Shown: piece by piece, positions 7,608 through 16,598 of the stretch
How positions within the stretch are numbered: position 1 is the stretch's first letter
Layout of the letters: each line of letters starts with the position of its first letter
NCBI GenBank assembly: GCA_947626305.1
Contig: CANQRP010000003.1
Location: forward strand, 1-50,208
Direction of reading: 5' to 3'
Length of the DNA stretch: 50,208 bases
Origin: an uncultured Clostridia bacterium
GTDB taxonomy: Bacteria; Bacillota; Clostridia; Christensenellales; Borkfalkiaceae
Made by a program: the position numbers and the translations under genes
The notes under the pieces: model-generated
Database searches by the model: none
The model's input: the letters and a program-made list of their open reading frames with translations, nothing else
Told to the model about the DNA's origin: nothing

Positions 7608-9611
7608 TTATTCCTCGGGGTCGTAGAAATAGAAGCAATAATATCCTTCCTTGGTATAGAAATCGGGGGCTTCTTCACCGCCTTCCGCAACGCCCGTGCC
7701 CGAGTAGTTGTTCACATACACATAGTTGTAGGTCTCGGCAAGGAAGAGGGTATGCGCGCCCTTCGGAAGAGTTACGGTGAGACATCCCTCGCCGTCCGTC
7801 GTGACTTTTCGGGGCTCTTCGCCGTCCACCGAGAGAGTAAAGGTCTCATTTGCCTGCGGCTCGTCGCCTCGCATCACGCGGAGTTTCACCGTGTAGCTCT
7901 CGGGCGAGCGATCGCCTGCGATCAAAATGCGGTCGTAGTTGCATTTGTAATCGAGAATGCCGTCGTTCTGTCCGCTCAGATAGAGGATATAGTCCTCGAT
8001 GAGGATGTCCTCGCCGCCGAGTTCTCCCAGCTTTTCCGCCTGCGGGAAGAAGGTGGAGACGTAGTTGTTGGTGGCGAGCAGGAGTTTCTTTTCGGTATCC
8101 GTGCGGTCGAGCACGGTGCCGTCTGCGAGCTTGACTTCCACGACCTTCTTGCCCGTTTCGCCCGCGGGGTCGTAGGTGTAGGTGAACCCGCTGCATTGGA
8201 GGAAGGAACCGCTCACTTTCTCGCGCAGGAGAAGCCCGCTTTCGTCCTGTCCCGTCGTGACGAGTCCCTTTTCGATCGCCGCAAACAGCTCGGCGGGGGA
8301 GACTTTCAAAGCTTCCACCAAATTGCCGTGGTTAAAGGCGCTGAGCACGTCGCCGCGGGTGACGGTCTTGCCGCCCGAATGCCAGGTGGGCAGGCTCTGT
8401 GCAATGCCGCCGCCGTTTTCCACCGCCACCACGGGAAGGGAGAGCTCCTCGTTTTTCGCAAACTGCTCGGCGTAGTAGCGGAAGGCGTCCGTCACAAAGT
8501 CGCCGTACGCGGTCTCCACGATCCGCGATTCCGCATAATTCCACGCGATGTTGCCGCCCCAGAGGGGGGAGGCGATCCCGCAGAGCACTTCGCCTAAAAT
8601 TTCATCCTGTTGGAGTGCGATCGCCTCGAGGGTTTCTTCTACTTTGTGCGCCTTTTGCTCACCCGCTTCGGTCACGGGGTATTCGTCGGCTTTCTCGCGG
8701 TCCAGAACCTTGCCGGTGGCGGCAACGGAGACGCCCGCCTCGCCGTCCCGAAATTCGAGCGTCAGTTTCCCGAGGTTGGCGAAATTGACGCCGGTTTGCA
8801 GAATGGGAATGCCTTTTACGATCTGCGCGCCGTTTTCTCCGCCCTGCGGGGAGGCAAATACGGTTTCCTCCACCGTGTGGCTGTGTCCGTCTATGACGGC
8901 GGTGACTTCCGCCTGTTCTTCTGCGGTCAGCGCCCGCAAAAGCTGTTCGCTCGTGCAGGAGACGGCGGCTTTGTTGTCCCCCAAATGGCAGACGAGCACG
9001 ATCGCGTCCGTCTCGTCTTTGAGGGCGGCGATCTCCTTTTTCGCGGTCGTCGCTTCGTCTTCAAAGCTCACGCCCGTGAGGAGGGTGGGGTTGGTGGAGG
9101 TCGCCGTAGAGACGGTCGTCAGTCCGATAAAGCCGATCTTGTAGCCCGCAACTTCGAGCACGGCGGAGCTTTCCAAAAGGGGTTTGCCGTCCTTTTGCAC
9201 GTTCGCGGCGAGAATGGGGAAGTTTTCAAGTTCCCCGTTTTCGAGCAATACGTCCGTGCCGTAGTCGAATTCGTGGTTGCCCGCCGCCATGAGGTCGTAG
9301 CCCGCCTCGTTCATCATGCGGATGACGTCCGCACCCTGCGAGACGGAGGCAAAGGAGGCGCCCTGTGTGGCGTCGCCTGCGTCCACGAGGAGGGAATTGG
9401 GGGTGGAGGCTTTGATCTTTGCCGCCTGCACAATGCCGACCGCCGTCTCGCCGGCGAGGTTGCCGTGCATATCGTTGGTGGTAAAGATCGTCACCGTGGC
9501 GTTTTCACGGGGAGCCGATTGTTCGGACGGCTCCTTTTTGCATGCCGCAAGGGCGCAGGTCGCCGCCGTCGCCATCGCCGCGGCAAGGAACAGCGCAGTC
9601 CATCGTTTCAT
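7608..9611 (-). CDS. 5'-nucleotidase / cyclic phosphodiesterase-type lipoprotein
   Basis: A 667-residue exported hydrolase of the UshA/5'-nucleotidase family. The N-terminus is a lipoprotein signal (hydrophobic stretch ending CALAAC at about residue 24). The metallophosphatase domain follows, with NDMHG, DAGD, GNHEFDYG and GHSHT, which supply the dimetal ligands. A 5'-nucleotidase C-terminal domain (substrate-binding, from about 330) is next. The last ~100 residues look like a small beta-rich domain (TFTLSVDGEEPRKVTTDGEG). It probably removes phosphate from extracellular nucleotides to release nucleosides. The exact substrate (5'-nucleotide, 2',3'-cyclic nucleotide or UDP-sugar) cannot be read from sequence. 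Confidence 0.88.
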   Translation of the reverse strand: MKRWTALFLAAAMATAATCALAACKKEPSEQSAPRENATVTIFTTNDMHGNLAGETAVGIVQAAKIKASTPNSLLVDAGDATQGASFASVSQGADVIRMMNEAGYDLMAAGNHEFDYGTDVLLENGELENFPILAANVQKDGKPLLESSAVLEVAGYKIGFIGLTTVSTATSTNPTLLTGVSFEDEATTAKKEIAALKDETDAIVLVCHLGDNKAAVSCTSEQLLRALTAEEQAEVTAVIDGHSHTVEETVFASPQGGENGAQIVKGIPILQTGVNFANLGKLTLEFRDGEAGVSVAATGKVLDREKADEYPVTEAGEQKAHKVEETLEAIALQQDEILGEVLCGIASPLWGGNIAWNYAESRIVETAYGDFVTDAFRYYAEQFAKNEELSLPVVAVENGGGIAQSLPTWHSGGKTVTRGDVLSAFNHGNLVEALKVSPAELFAAIEKGLVTTGQDESGLLLREKVSGSFLQCSGFTYTYDPAGETGKKVVEVKLADGTVLDRTDTEKKLLLATNNYVSTFFPQAEKLGELGGEDILIEDYILYLSGQNDGILDYKCNYDRILIAGDRSPESYTVKLRVMRGDEPQANETFTLSVDGEEPRKVTTDGEGCLTVTLPKGAHTLFLAETYNYVYVNNYSGTGVAEGGEEAPDFYTKEGYYCFYFYDPEE

Positions 9612-9640
9612 TTTTTTACCTCTGTTTCTGTCGTTTTTTT

Positions 9641-9669
9641 ATTCTATCACCCTTTCCCGAAAATTGCAA
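9641..9669 (-). promoter_or_regulatory. Promoter of the 5'-nucleotidase gene
   Basis: On the minus strand TTGCAA (9669-9664), 17 bp, TAGAAT (9646-9641), about 30 bases before the start codon. It is back to back with the M18 promoter. Confidence 0.75.
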
Positions 9670-9698
9670 GCACGCGAGAGGATAGTCGGTCATTTTCA

Positions 9699-9727
9699 TT
9701 GCCTTTTTGCGGCGAGGGTGATATAAT
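9699..9727 (+). promoter_or_regulatory. Promoter of the M18 aminopeptidase gene
   Basis: TTGCCT (9699-9704), 17 bp, TATAAT (9722-9727). Leader of about 24 bases with the SD sequence ACGGAGG. Confidence 0.85.
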
Positions 9728-9757
9728 AATGTGGAAAAAATCAAACGGAGGACGGAT

Positions 9758-11158
9758 ATGTCTGAAAAAAAGAGCAAAGGGCAAGCGCTTTTGGAGCAAC
9801 TTGCCTATAAGAAACAAAATTATTATGAGGTCGCGGACGAAAAAGAGCGCAAGGCGATCTTCGACTACGCGGAGGAATACAAACAATTCCTCGATGCCGC
9901 AAAGACGGAGCGCGAGGCGTGCGAGTTCGCCGTTGATGCGGCAAAGCGCAGCGGCTTCACCGAATATCGGTTCGGCGACAAGCTCAAAGCGGGCGACAGA
10001 AAATATTTTGTCAATCGCGGCAAGTCGGTCGTCGTCTTCCGCGTGGGCACCGAAAATTTGGAAGAGGACGGCATGCGCGTCATCGCCTCCCATATCGACG
10101 CGCCCCGCATCGACATCAAACAGAATCCTCTCTATGAGGACAGCGGCATGGCGTTTTTCAAGACCCATTACTACGGCGGCATCAAAAAATATCAGTGGAC
10201 GGCGATCCCGCTTGCCCTGCACGGCGTTATCATGCTCAAAAACGGCGAAAAGGTCACGGTCCGCGTCGGGGAAGACCCTGCCGACCCCGTGTTCTACATC
10301 AACGATCTCCTTCCTCACCTCGGCGGCGAGCAGATGGGCGGCAGCGCAAGTAAGCTCATCGAAGGCGAACAGCTCAACGTGTTGGTGGGCGGACTCCCTT
10401 ACGGCGATCGGGAGGTCTCCGAGAAGATCAAGCTCTCCGTCCTCTCCGTTCTCCATGAACGGTACGGCGTGTGCGAAGAGGATCTCCTCTCCGCGGAACT
10501 CTCCGCCGTTCCCGCCTACGGTGCGCGCGACGTCGGTCTCGATCGGGCGCTCATCGGCGCCTACGGGCACGACGACAGGGTATGCGCCTATCCCGCGCTT
10601 ACCGCGGTCCTTCGGAACGATACGCGGCACACCGTGCTCGCAATGCTGGTCGACAAAGAGGAGATCGGCAGCGAGGGCACCACGGGCATTCAATGCAAGG
10701 TGTATGAGGACCTCATGGAGGAGATCTCTCTCGCGCTCGGCGCGAACTTCCGCAAGGTGCGCTCGGCGAGCAAATGCCTTTCCTCCGATGTAACGGCGGC
10801 ATACGACCCCAACTTTGCGAACGTCTATGAAAAGATGAACTCGGCGATGCTCTCCTGCGGGACCGCGATGTGCAAGTTTACGGGCGCGCGGGGCAAGAGC
10901 GGCAGCAACGACGCCAATGCGGAATTCGTGGGCGAAGTGCGCAGGATGTTTGCGGAAGGCGGCGTCGTGTGGCAGACGGCGGAGCTCGGCAAAGTGGACA
11001 TCGGCGGCGGCGGAACGGTGGCGAAATTCGTGGCGCAGCTCAATATCGACACAGTGGATTTGGGCGTTCCCGTCATCTCCATGCACGCTCCTTGGGAGGT
11101 CGTCTCCAAGGCGGATGTGTACAGCAACTATAAGGCGTTCCTCGCCTTTATGAAGTAA
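9758..11158 (+). CDS. M18-family aminopeptidase
   Basis: Cytosolic zinc aminopeptidase of 466 residues, of the clostridial aminopeptidase-1 type, that trims peptides from the N-terminus. Metal and catalytic motifs are SHIDAPRID (first His and Asp), YGHDDRVCAYPALTAV (bridging Asp), DKEEIGSEG (Glu pair) and VISMHAPWEV near the C-terminus (last His). The start at 9758 (MSEKKSKG) is preferred over an in-frame codon at 9731 because ACGGAGG lies just before it and the promoter at 9699-9727 would leave 9731 almost without a leader. A single-gene transcript is likely. Confidence 0.93.
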   Translation: MSEKKSKGQALLEQLAYKKQNYYEVADEKERKAIFDYAEEYKQFLDAAKTEREACEFAVDAAKRSGFTEYRFGDKLKAGDRKYFVNRGKSVVVFRVGTENLEEDGMRVIASHIDAPRIDIKQNPLYEDSGMAFFKTHYYGGIKKYQWTAIPLALHGVIMLKNGEKVTVRVGEDPADPVFYINDLLPHLGGEQMGGSASKLIEGEQLNVLVGGLPYGDREVSEKIKLSVLSVLHERYGVCEEDLLSAELSAVPAYGARDVGLDRALIGAYGHDDRVCAYPALTAVLRNDTRHTVLAMLVDKEEIGSEGTTGIQCKVYEDLMEEISLALGANFRKVRSASKCLSSDVTAAYDPNFANVYEKMNSAMLSCGTAMCKFTGARGKSGSNDANAEFVGEVRRMFAEGGVVWQTAELGKVDIGGGGTVAKFVAQLNIDTVDLGVPVISMHAPWEVVSKADVYSNYKAFLAFMK

Positions 11159-11203
11159 CGAAAAAAAAGGGGCTCTCTTTTCGAAGAACCCCCCGATCTC
11201 AAA

Positions 11204-11234
11204 AAGCGCCCACCTCTTTGTGAGGCGGGCGCTT
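11204..11234 (-). terminator. Terminator of the repeat-rich lipoprotein gene
   Basis: Stem AAGCGCCC-CCTC / GAGG-GGGCGCTT. On the minus strand it is followed by five T residues, so it ends the minus-strand gene whose stop is at 11249. Confidence 0.8.
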
Positions 11235-11248
11235 CGTATGTTTCATTG

Positions 11249-14200
11249 TTACTTCTTCCACTCTCTCCACTCGTTGGGATAGTAGTAGCGCAGCAGGATC
11301 GCCGCCTGCGTGGGATCGGAAAAGTCGCGCGAATCGATGCCTCTGCCCGCGCCGCCGCGGTTTGTGGCAAAGAAGGCGCATTCTGCATCGAACGTCGCGG
11401 TTTTCAGAGAGGAATCGGCAAAAGCGTTCACGCCGATCCACTTCACCTTTTTGGGAATGTTGACGCTCCGGATGTTTTGGAACTTGTAGAAAGTGTTGGG
11501 CGAGATCGTCACGGTCGAGGTTTTCAGCGTGACGGCGCCGTCGTTATACTTTGCGATCTCCTCGTCGTTTGCGGCGATCAGATGATTGTCGATATAGAGC
11601 AAGCCGTTTTTCCAGTTTTTGGGATCCTTATAGTAAGCGGTCCCCTTAAAGGCGTCTTCGCCGATGTAGGTCAACGTGTCGGGCAGCTTGATATATTCAA
11701 GACTTGCGCAATCTTCAAAGGCATGCGCGCCGATCGACGTGATGCTCGAACCGGAAAGATCGACGCTCGTGATCTCGGTGTTGCGGTAGGTCCCCGCGGG
11801 GATCGCCGTCACGCTCGCGGCGTTCTCGGCGGTGAGGTTGCCGCGCTGCCCCGAAATGGTGAAGGCAGATGCGTAGTGGAGGGGACTTGCATAGTCGTTT
11901 TCGAAGACGATGCCGAGCCACTGCTTCGTATCCCCTTTGAATTCCGCGGTCGTAAGCGCCGTGCAGCCGAGGAAGGCGTCCGCGTCGAAGGTCTTCACGC
12001 TTGCGGGAATGATAACTCCCGTGACCTTCGTGCAGTCTCCGAACGCTCCCGCGCCGACGGTAACGGTCCCCGATGCGATCTCGAAGGTGCCCTCATAGTC
12101 GGGATACACCCGGATGAGATGCTTTTGGAGATAGAGCGCGTGATTCGCCACATCCCAATTGTTGCGGTCGTTGTAGAGCCCCGTACCGGTGAAGGCTTCG
12201 TTTTCGATCTTCACGTCTTCGGCAAGGTCGATTTTGTTGAGCGCGCTGCAATTGAAGAAGACTTGGGTGTCGATCAGCTTCACGGTCAAAGGCAAATTGA
12301 CGGAAGCAAGTTTTTTGCAATTGGAGAAGGTGTTGCGCTCGAGCGTCGTAAGCTCGGAGTTTCCGAGGAACTTGACTTCTTTGAGGTTGTCGCAATCGCT
12401 GAAGGCGTACATGCCGATCGTCTTGACGCTATCCGGGATCTCTACCGACTCGATGAAGTCGTTGTTCTGGAAGGCGTACCGAGAAATGCCGGTCACGGGA
12501 TACCCTTTGTAATTGGCGGGGATCACGATGTGCTTCGACTTGTTCACGCGCGCGTCGTCCTGTACGAAATAGGAAGTCGTAGTTCCGGTCGCAGGTTTCT
12601 GCGTGACGGCGTCGTAATAGATCAATCCGTCATATTTGCAGATGCTGCAGAGGTTGCTCTCCGTAAAGTCATGCTCGCCGGAAGCGGTTTCTCCGCAGTC
12701 ACCGCGATTGCACGTTGCTTTGTGCGTGGTTTCGGTTTGCTCGCTGAGTACCCAGCTGTGCCCGAGCGCGGGCTGGGTGATCTGTTCGATGTGATAGCCG
12801 CATTTCGAACAGGTCTTCACAATGCCGGCGGGAACGGTACAAGTCGCTTCGCTTGCCTCCGTGCCGACCAGGGTGCATTCCTCTTCCAAGGAGTAGCCGC
12901 AGCCGTTCTCACAGACCTGGATGTGGCGACCGTCGTTGGTGGGCTGCACGGGACCCATTTTGTGGTTGAGTTTTTCCACGTCGGTAACGCCGATGGAGTA
13001 GGTGCAAACGGTGCATTTCTGTCCCTTTCTGCCCGCGGCGTTGCAGGTGGGAGCCTGCGCAACGCTCTTCATCGTGCAATTTTGCTCTTCGCGGAATTGG
13101 CAGCGGGTGCATTCGCGGTAGTGCTTGCCCGCGTTGTCCGAGATCCAGGTGTTGATCTCCGTGCCGAAGTCATGCCCGAGCTTGGAGTAGGTCTCGCGCG
13201 CGGATCGGGTGCAGGTCTTGCACCGTCTGAGCACATAGCCGCCCGTCGTGCAGGTAGCCTTTTCTTCGGAGGCGACTTCCATGTTGCACGGCTTCGAATC
13301 TTTTGCAAGGCAAACGGTGCAGGTGCGGTAGTGGGTCTGTCCGTCGAGAGATTGCGCCCACGCGCGGCTCCATACATGTTCGCCGAGCGTATCGGATCGG
13401 TCGTCGATCGAGTCTCCGCCGCACACGCTGCACCGATATTCGGTATAGCCGTATGTCTGGCAGGTCGCCTTTTGGGTCTTCGTCACTTCGCGAGAGCAGG
13501 CTACGGGTTCCTCCGAAAATTCGCAACCTCCACGGGTGCAGGTGCGGTAGTGGGTGTTGCTCTCCTTGTTGAAGTAATAGCCGCTCAACTTGTGCCCGAG
13601 CGCCACGCCTTCGTCGTGTTCATAGACGTGCGCGCACACCGAACAGGTATGGATGTGCCTTGCGGGGGTGGTGCAGGTCGCGGGCGTCGTCTGCGTGTTG
13701 TAGGTGCAGCTCTGCCGATCGGTCGAGGAGCACCGCGTGCACTTCATAACGTGGGTGGAATCGTCGATCGAAATGGGTTGCGCGTCGTCGAGCACCCAAT
13801 TGTGCCCGAGCGCTCTCTGCCCCTCTTCCCGGATCTGATAGTGGCACACCGTGCAGGTCCTTGTGGTGTAGCCCGCGTCGGTGCAGGTGGGGGGAGTGGG
13901 CGTTCCCGCGTCGTAAGAGCAGTTCACGGTATCCCGATGGTTTTTATCGCGGGTGCAATAGCGGTAGTGGGTGCCGTTTTCGCCCATGATCCAAACGCTG
14001 CCGTTGTAGTCGTGACCGAGCGCTTCCTGCACGTCGAGATGCTGCACGCCGCCGCAAGTCCGGCAGGTATACACGGTATAGCCGCCCGTCAGGCAGGTCG
14101 CGGCGATCGTCTCGCTCACTTTGAGGTCGCACTCCGTGATCACTTCTCTTTCGTCGCCTCCGTCGCAATTGGGGCGCATGCACACCTTTTTGTGCGTCTG

Positions 14201-16027
14201 CGTGCCGGGGATCAGCTCTTCGCGACCGTAGTCATGCCCGAGCGGCGCACCCGTCGTCTCGGTGTATCGGTTGGTGCAGTGGGGGCAGGTGAAGGTCGTC
14301 GTCCCCGCGGTGAGGCAGGTGGAGTTGACCGTCGACGCCTCAAATGCGCAGGGCTGCTTTTCGCTGTACGCCTTCGAGCCCACCTTCGCCTCGCAGTTTG
14401 CGCGGGTGCAGGAATGCTCGTGATAGTAGACCGTCTTGCCGTTTTCCACTACTTGGGTCGCCGTCCACGGACCCCACTGATGTCCGAGCGCCGCCACATC
14501 GCCCACATCCTTGGAATAGAGGCAGGTCTCGCACACTTCGGTCACGTCCGCGGGCGTGGAACAAGTGGGTACCCCGCTGACCCGCTTCATCGTGCAGTCG
14601 CTGTAATCCTTTTTGCCGCACGTCTGGCAGGTGCGGTAGTGGCGGGAGCGCTGGGTAAATTCGTTGTCGTGCGTGTAGGTCGCGGACCAGTCGTGGGAGA
14701 GCATGGGGATCTCCACCTCGTAGCTGCCGCGGCAGGTGTCGCAGGTGTATGTCGTCTTTCCGGCTGCGGTGCAGGTCGCATTTTCGGTGACGGGGGTGTA
14801 TTCGCACTGCACTTTGTCTTCGTTCCCGCACACGTCGCACACCCGCTTATGGAATCTTTCCCCGCTCACTTTCTGCCAAGCGCCGTAGGAGTGCAGCCCG
14901 AATTCCTCGGTCTCCGTGGTGTAGCTGTACGTGCAGTATTTGCAGGTATACGTCGTCTTGCCCTTCGTCTTACAGTCGGGCGCGGTGCTCGAAGCGTCGT
15001 ATTCGCAGCTCTTCGTCTCGCGGGCGTCGCAGTGGAGGCAGGTGTGATAGTGCGAACCTTGAGAGGTTTCGTCCATCGTCCAACTGTCGGGGTAGGTATG
15101 TCCCGTTGCGCTCTGCGTCTCGGGATCGAATGTCTGATAGCTGCCCTCGCAGATCGGGCAGATGTGGGTGGTGTATCCGTTCTGCGTGCAGGTCGCCTTC
15201 GTCTCCACTTCGGTGAGGAATTCGCACTGCGCTTCGTTGTGCTCTTCGCATACCGCACAGTCCTGATAGTGCTTGTGCTCCTCTTCATCGAATTTCCATA
15301 CCGACCAGTTGTGCCCGCTCGTCAGCACTTCGTTTTTCTGCACTTTGAGGTGACAGTCGTCGCATTCGTACACGTCGTAACCGTTATCGGTGCAGGTGGG
15401 CAGCACTTGTTCCTTGAAGGTGGGCTCGCACGGTGCGTCCTGCTCTTCTTTGCAGTTCGTCCGCGTGCAGTAACGCACATGGAGCCCCGTGCCCTCCACG
15501 GGCTGCCACGCGCCCCACGTGTGCGTCAGGGGCGCTACGATGTCGTCTTTGAAGCTGCCCGCGCAAACGGAGCAGGTCTTCAAAGTAAAGCCGCTTTCGG
15601 TGCAGGTGGGGTCGGTCTTCACTCCCTCGTCGAACGAGCAAGCCTCGCTCGTGGTGTGGGTGCTGTCCCGCTTGCAGACGCCGATGTGCGTGTGGGTCGC
15701 TTCGTCGAAGGTCCACACCCAATCATGCCCGAGTTTCTCTGTCTCGTTGTCGGTGTAGCGGTATCCGCAGGCGGTGCAGCCGTAGGTCGTCACGCCGCCC
15801 TCGGTGCAGGTCGCGGTCGTCTCCGCGGAGACGAGGAAGTCCTTGCATTCGCCCGTCTCCACATGGGAGCTGTCGAGCTTGCAAGTGCGGGTATGCCCGC
15901 CGTTGCCGTCGGAGACCCACGCGCCCCAATCGTGCGTGTGCGTGTGAGCTTCTTCGCAGGCGGCAAATCCCAACACGCCGCACAGCGTTGTCAAAAGAAC
16001 CAAACAGACGGTTAAAAGTTTTTTCAT
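11249..16027 (-). CDS. Giant lipoprotein: 15 Cys-rich repeats plus BspA-like LRRs
   Basis: A 1592-residue surface protein. The start at 16027 gives a signal peptide (MKKLLTVCLVLLTTLCGVLG) with a lipobox-like FAAC, and TAGGAGAG precedes it. Residues ~27-1130 hold 15 modules of roughly 70-75 residues. Each has a W/H/Y-rich start (HYRTC type), a Cys near the middle, ATCT-GY-T-Y-C-x-x-C and a closing LGHxW. The part after about 1150 has BspA/LRR_5-type repeats (e.g. VKTIGMYAFSDCDNLKEVKF), which in other bacteria mediate adhesion. It probably forms a stalk and binding head on the cell surface. The Cys/His pattern may bind metal or form disulfides; this cannot be decided here. No partner genes lie near; it has its own promoter and terminator. 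Confidence 0.85.
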   Translation of the reverse strand: MKKLLTVCLVLLTTLCGVLGFAACEEAHTHTHDWGAWVSDGNGGHTRTCKLDSSHVETGECKDFLVSAETTATCTEGGVTTYGCTACGYRYTDNETEKLGHDWVWTFDEATHTHIGVCKRDSTHTTSEACSFDEGVKTDPTCTESGFTLKTCSVCAGSFKDDIVAPLTHTWGAWQPVEGTGLHVRYCTRTNCKEEQDAPCEPTFKEQVLPTCTDNGYDVYECDDCHLKVQKNEVLTSGHNWSVWKFDEEEHKHYQDCAVCEEHNEAQCEFLTEVETKATCTQNGYTTHICPICEGSYQTFDPETQSATGHTYPDSWTMDETSQGSHYHTCLHCDARETKSCEYDASSTAPDCKTKGKTTYTCKYCTYSYTTETEEFGLHSYGAWQKVSGERFHKRVCDVCGNEDKVQCEYTPVTENATCTAAGKTTYTCDTCRGSYEVEIPMLSHDWSATYTHDNEFTQRSRHYRTCQTCGKKDYSDCTMKRVSGVPTCSTPADVTEVCETCLYSKDVGDVAALGHQWGPWTATQVVENGKTVYYHEHSCTRANCEAKVGSKAYSEKQPCAFEASTVNSTCLTAGTTTFTCPHCTNRYTETTGAPLGHDYGREELIPGTQTHKKVCMRPNCDGGDEREVITECDLKVSETIAATCLTGGYTVYTCRTCGGVQHLDVQEALGHDYNGSVWIMGENGTHYRYCTRDKNHRDTVNCSYDAGTPTPPTCTDAGYTTRTCTVCHYQIREEGQRALGHNWVLDDAQPISIDDSTHVMKCTRCSSTDRQSCTYNTQTTPATCTTPARHIHTCSVCAHVYEHDEGVALGHKLSGYYFNKESNTHYRTCTRGGCEFSEEPVACSREVTKTQKATCQTYGYTEYRCSVCGGDSIDDRSDTLGEHVWSRAWAQSLDGQTHYRTCTVCLAKDSKPCNMEVASEEKATCTTGGYVLRRCKTCTRSARETYSKLGHDFGTEINTWISDNAGKHYRECTRCQFREEQNCTMKSVAQAPTCNAAGRKGQKCTVCTYSIGVTDVEKLNHKMGPVQPTNDGRHIQVCENGCGYSLEEECTLVGTEASEATCTVPAGIVKTCSKCGYHIEQITQPALGHSWVLSEQTETTHKATCNRGDCGETASGEHDFTESNLCSICKYDGLIYYDAVTQKPATGTTTSYFVQDDARVNKSKHIVIPANYKGYPVTGISRYAFQNNDFIESVEIPDSVKTIGMYAFSDCDNLKEVKFLGNSELTTLERNTFSNCKKLASVNLPLTVKLIDTQVFFNCSALNKIDLAEDVKIENEAFTGTGLYNDRNNWDVANHALYLQKHLIRVYPDYEGTFEIASGTVTVGAGAFGDCTKVTGVIIPASVKTFDADAFLGCTALTTAEFKGDTKQWLGIVFENDYASPLHYASAFTISGQRGNLTAENAASVTAIPAGTYRNTEITSVDLSGSSITSIGAHAFEDCASLEYIKLPDTLTYIGEDAFKGTAYYKDPKNWKNGLLYIDNHLIAANDEEIAKYNDGAVTLKTSTVTISPNTFYKFQNIRSVNIPKKVKWIGVNAFADSSLKTATFDAECAFFATNRGGAGRGIDSRDFSDPTQAAILLRYYYPNEWREWKK

Positions 16028-16078
16028 AAACTCTCCTAAAAACTGTCGAATTTGCAAAAATAATGACACTGCCATAAG

Positions 16079-16107
16079 ATTATATCATATTCGGGGAGAG
16101 CGGTCAA
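16079..16107 (-). promoter_or_regulatory. Promoter of the giant lipoprotein gene
   Basis: On the minus strand TTGACC (16107-16102), 17 bp, TATAAT (16084-16079). Confidence 0.85.
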
Positions 16108-16165
16108 GATTTCGCCGCAAAATTTTTCGACAAAAATAGTGAGGGCGCGCGGGCATGCGCGCAAA

Positions 16166-16188
16166 GCCCTCCGCATGGTGCGGAGGGC
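16166..16188 (-). terminator. Possible terminator downstream of SRP RNA
   Basis: Stem GCCCTCCGCA/TGCGGAGGGC with a short loop. On the minus strand it is followed by TTTGCG, a weak T run. It could end the SRP RNA transcript before the next gene's promoter. Confidence 0.45.
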
Positions 16189-16221
16189 ATAAAAAAACTG
16201 TGAGGGCTTTTTTTGTTGCAA

Positions 16222-16463
16222 TTTACCGGAGCGGGAACGCGGCAGGTGACTCCGACAAAGCTACCTCATGGCACACGCGCGGCACCGTTTAGTGCTGCTG
16301 TATCCCTACCCTGACACGGTTCGCGGACGCACGTTGCATAAGACCTTGTTATCAACATTCCTTGTCGCGCGCAGCCTCCCATAGACTGCACCGAGAAAAG
16401 CGTTCGGCTCTGCTATAGCGGATTGCAGATACAGGGCACCGCTAACTCCCCGCCTATCACAGC
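16222..16463 (-). ncRNA. ffs: Signal recognition particle RNA, large type
   Basis: 4.5S-equivalent RNA of about 240 bases with an Alu domain, as in Bacillus and Clostridia. The decisive part is the helix 8 tip, on the minus strand GTCAGG-GTA-GGGA-TAC-AGCAGC (16315-16294): the symmetric Ffh-binding loop closed by a GNRA tetraloop. The 5' part carries GGCGGGGAGTTAGCGGTGCCC, typical of clostridial SRP RNA. The promoter TTGCAA-17-TATACT (16498-16470) fixes the start near 16463. The 3' end near 16222 is an estimate from the end of the complementary terminal region. The gene fills most of the 570-base space between the giant lipoprotein and the ABC exporter. Confidence 0.9.
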
Positions 16464-16469
16464 ACAACC

Positions 16470-16498
16470 AGTATACCCCAAACGCGCAAAATTTGCAA
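16470..16498 (-). promoter_or_regulatory. Promoter of SRP RNA
   Basis: On the minus strand TTGCAA (16498-16493), 17 bp, TATACT (16475-16470). Confidence 0.85.
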
Positions 16499-16547
16499 GC
16501 GTTTTTTCCGAGAAATCGCACAAGCCGCCGCGAGGGGCGCAATTTGC

Positions 16548-16576
16548 TTGTCTTTCCCTGCGAATCGTGATAGAAT
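16548..16576 (+). promoter_or_regulatory. Promoter of the ABC exporter operon
   Basis: TTGTCT (16548-16553), 17 bp, TAGAAT (16571-16576), leaving a leader of about 16 bases that contains AAAAGGAGG. Confidence 0.8.
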
Positions 16577-16598
16577 ATGGGGAAAAAGGAGGAGAAAA

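Noticed and set aside
11246-16015. A 1589-codon open frame on the plus strand, opposite the giant lipoprotein
   Set aside because: It has low-complexity Arg/Gly/Val-rich composition, no domain, and no ribosome-binding site. It follows from the codon bias of the minus-strand gene (GC-rich third positions).
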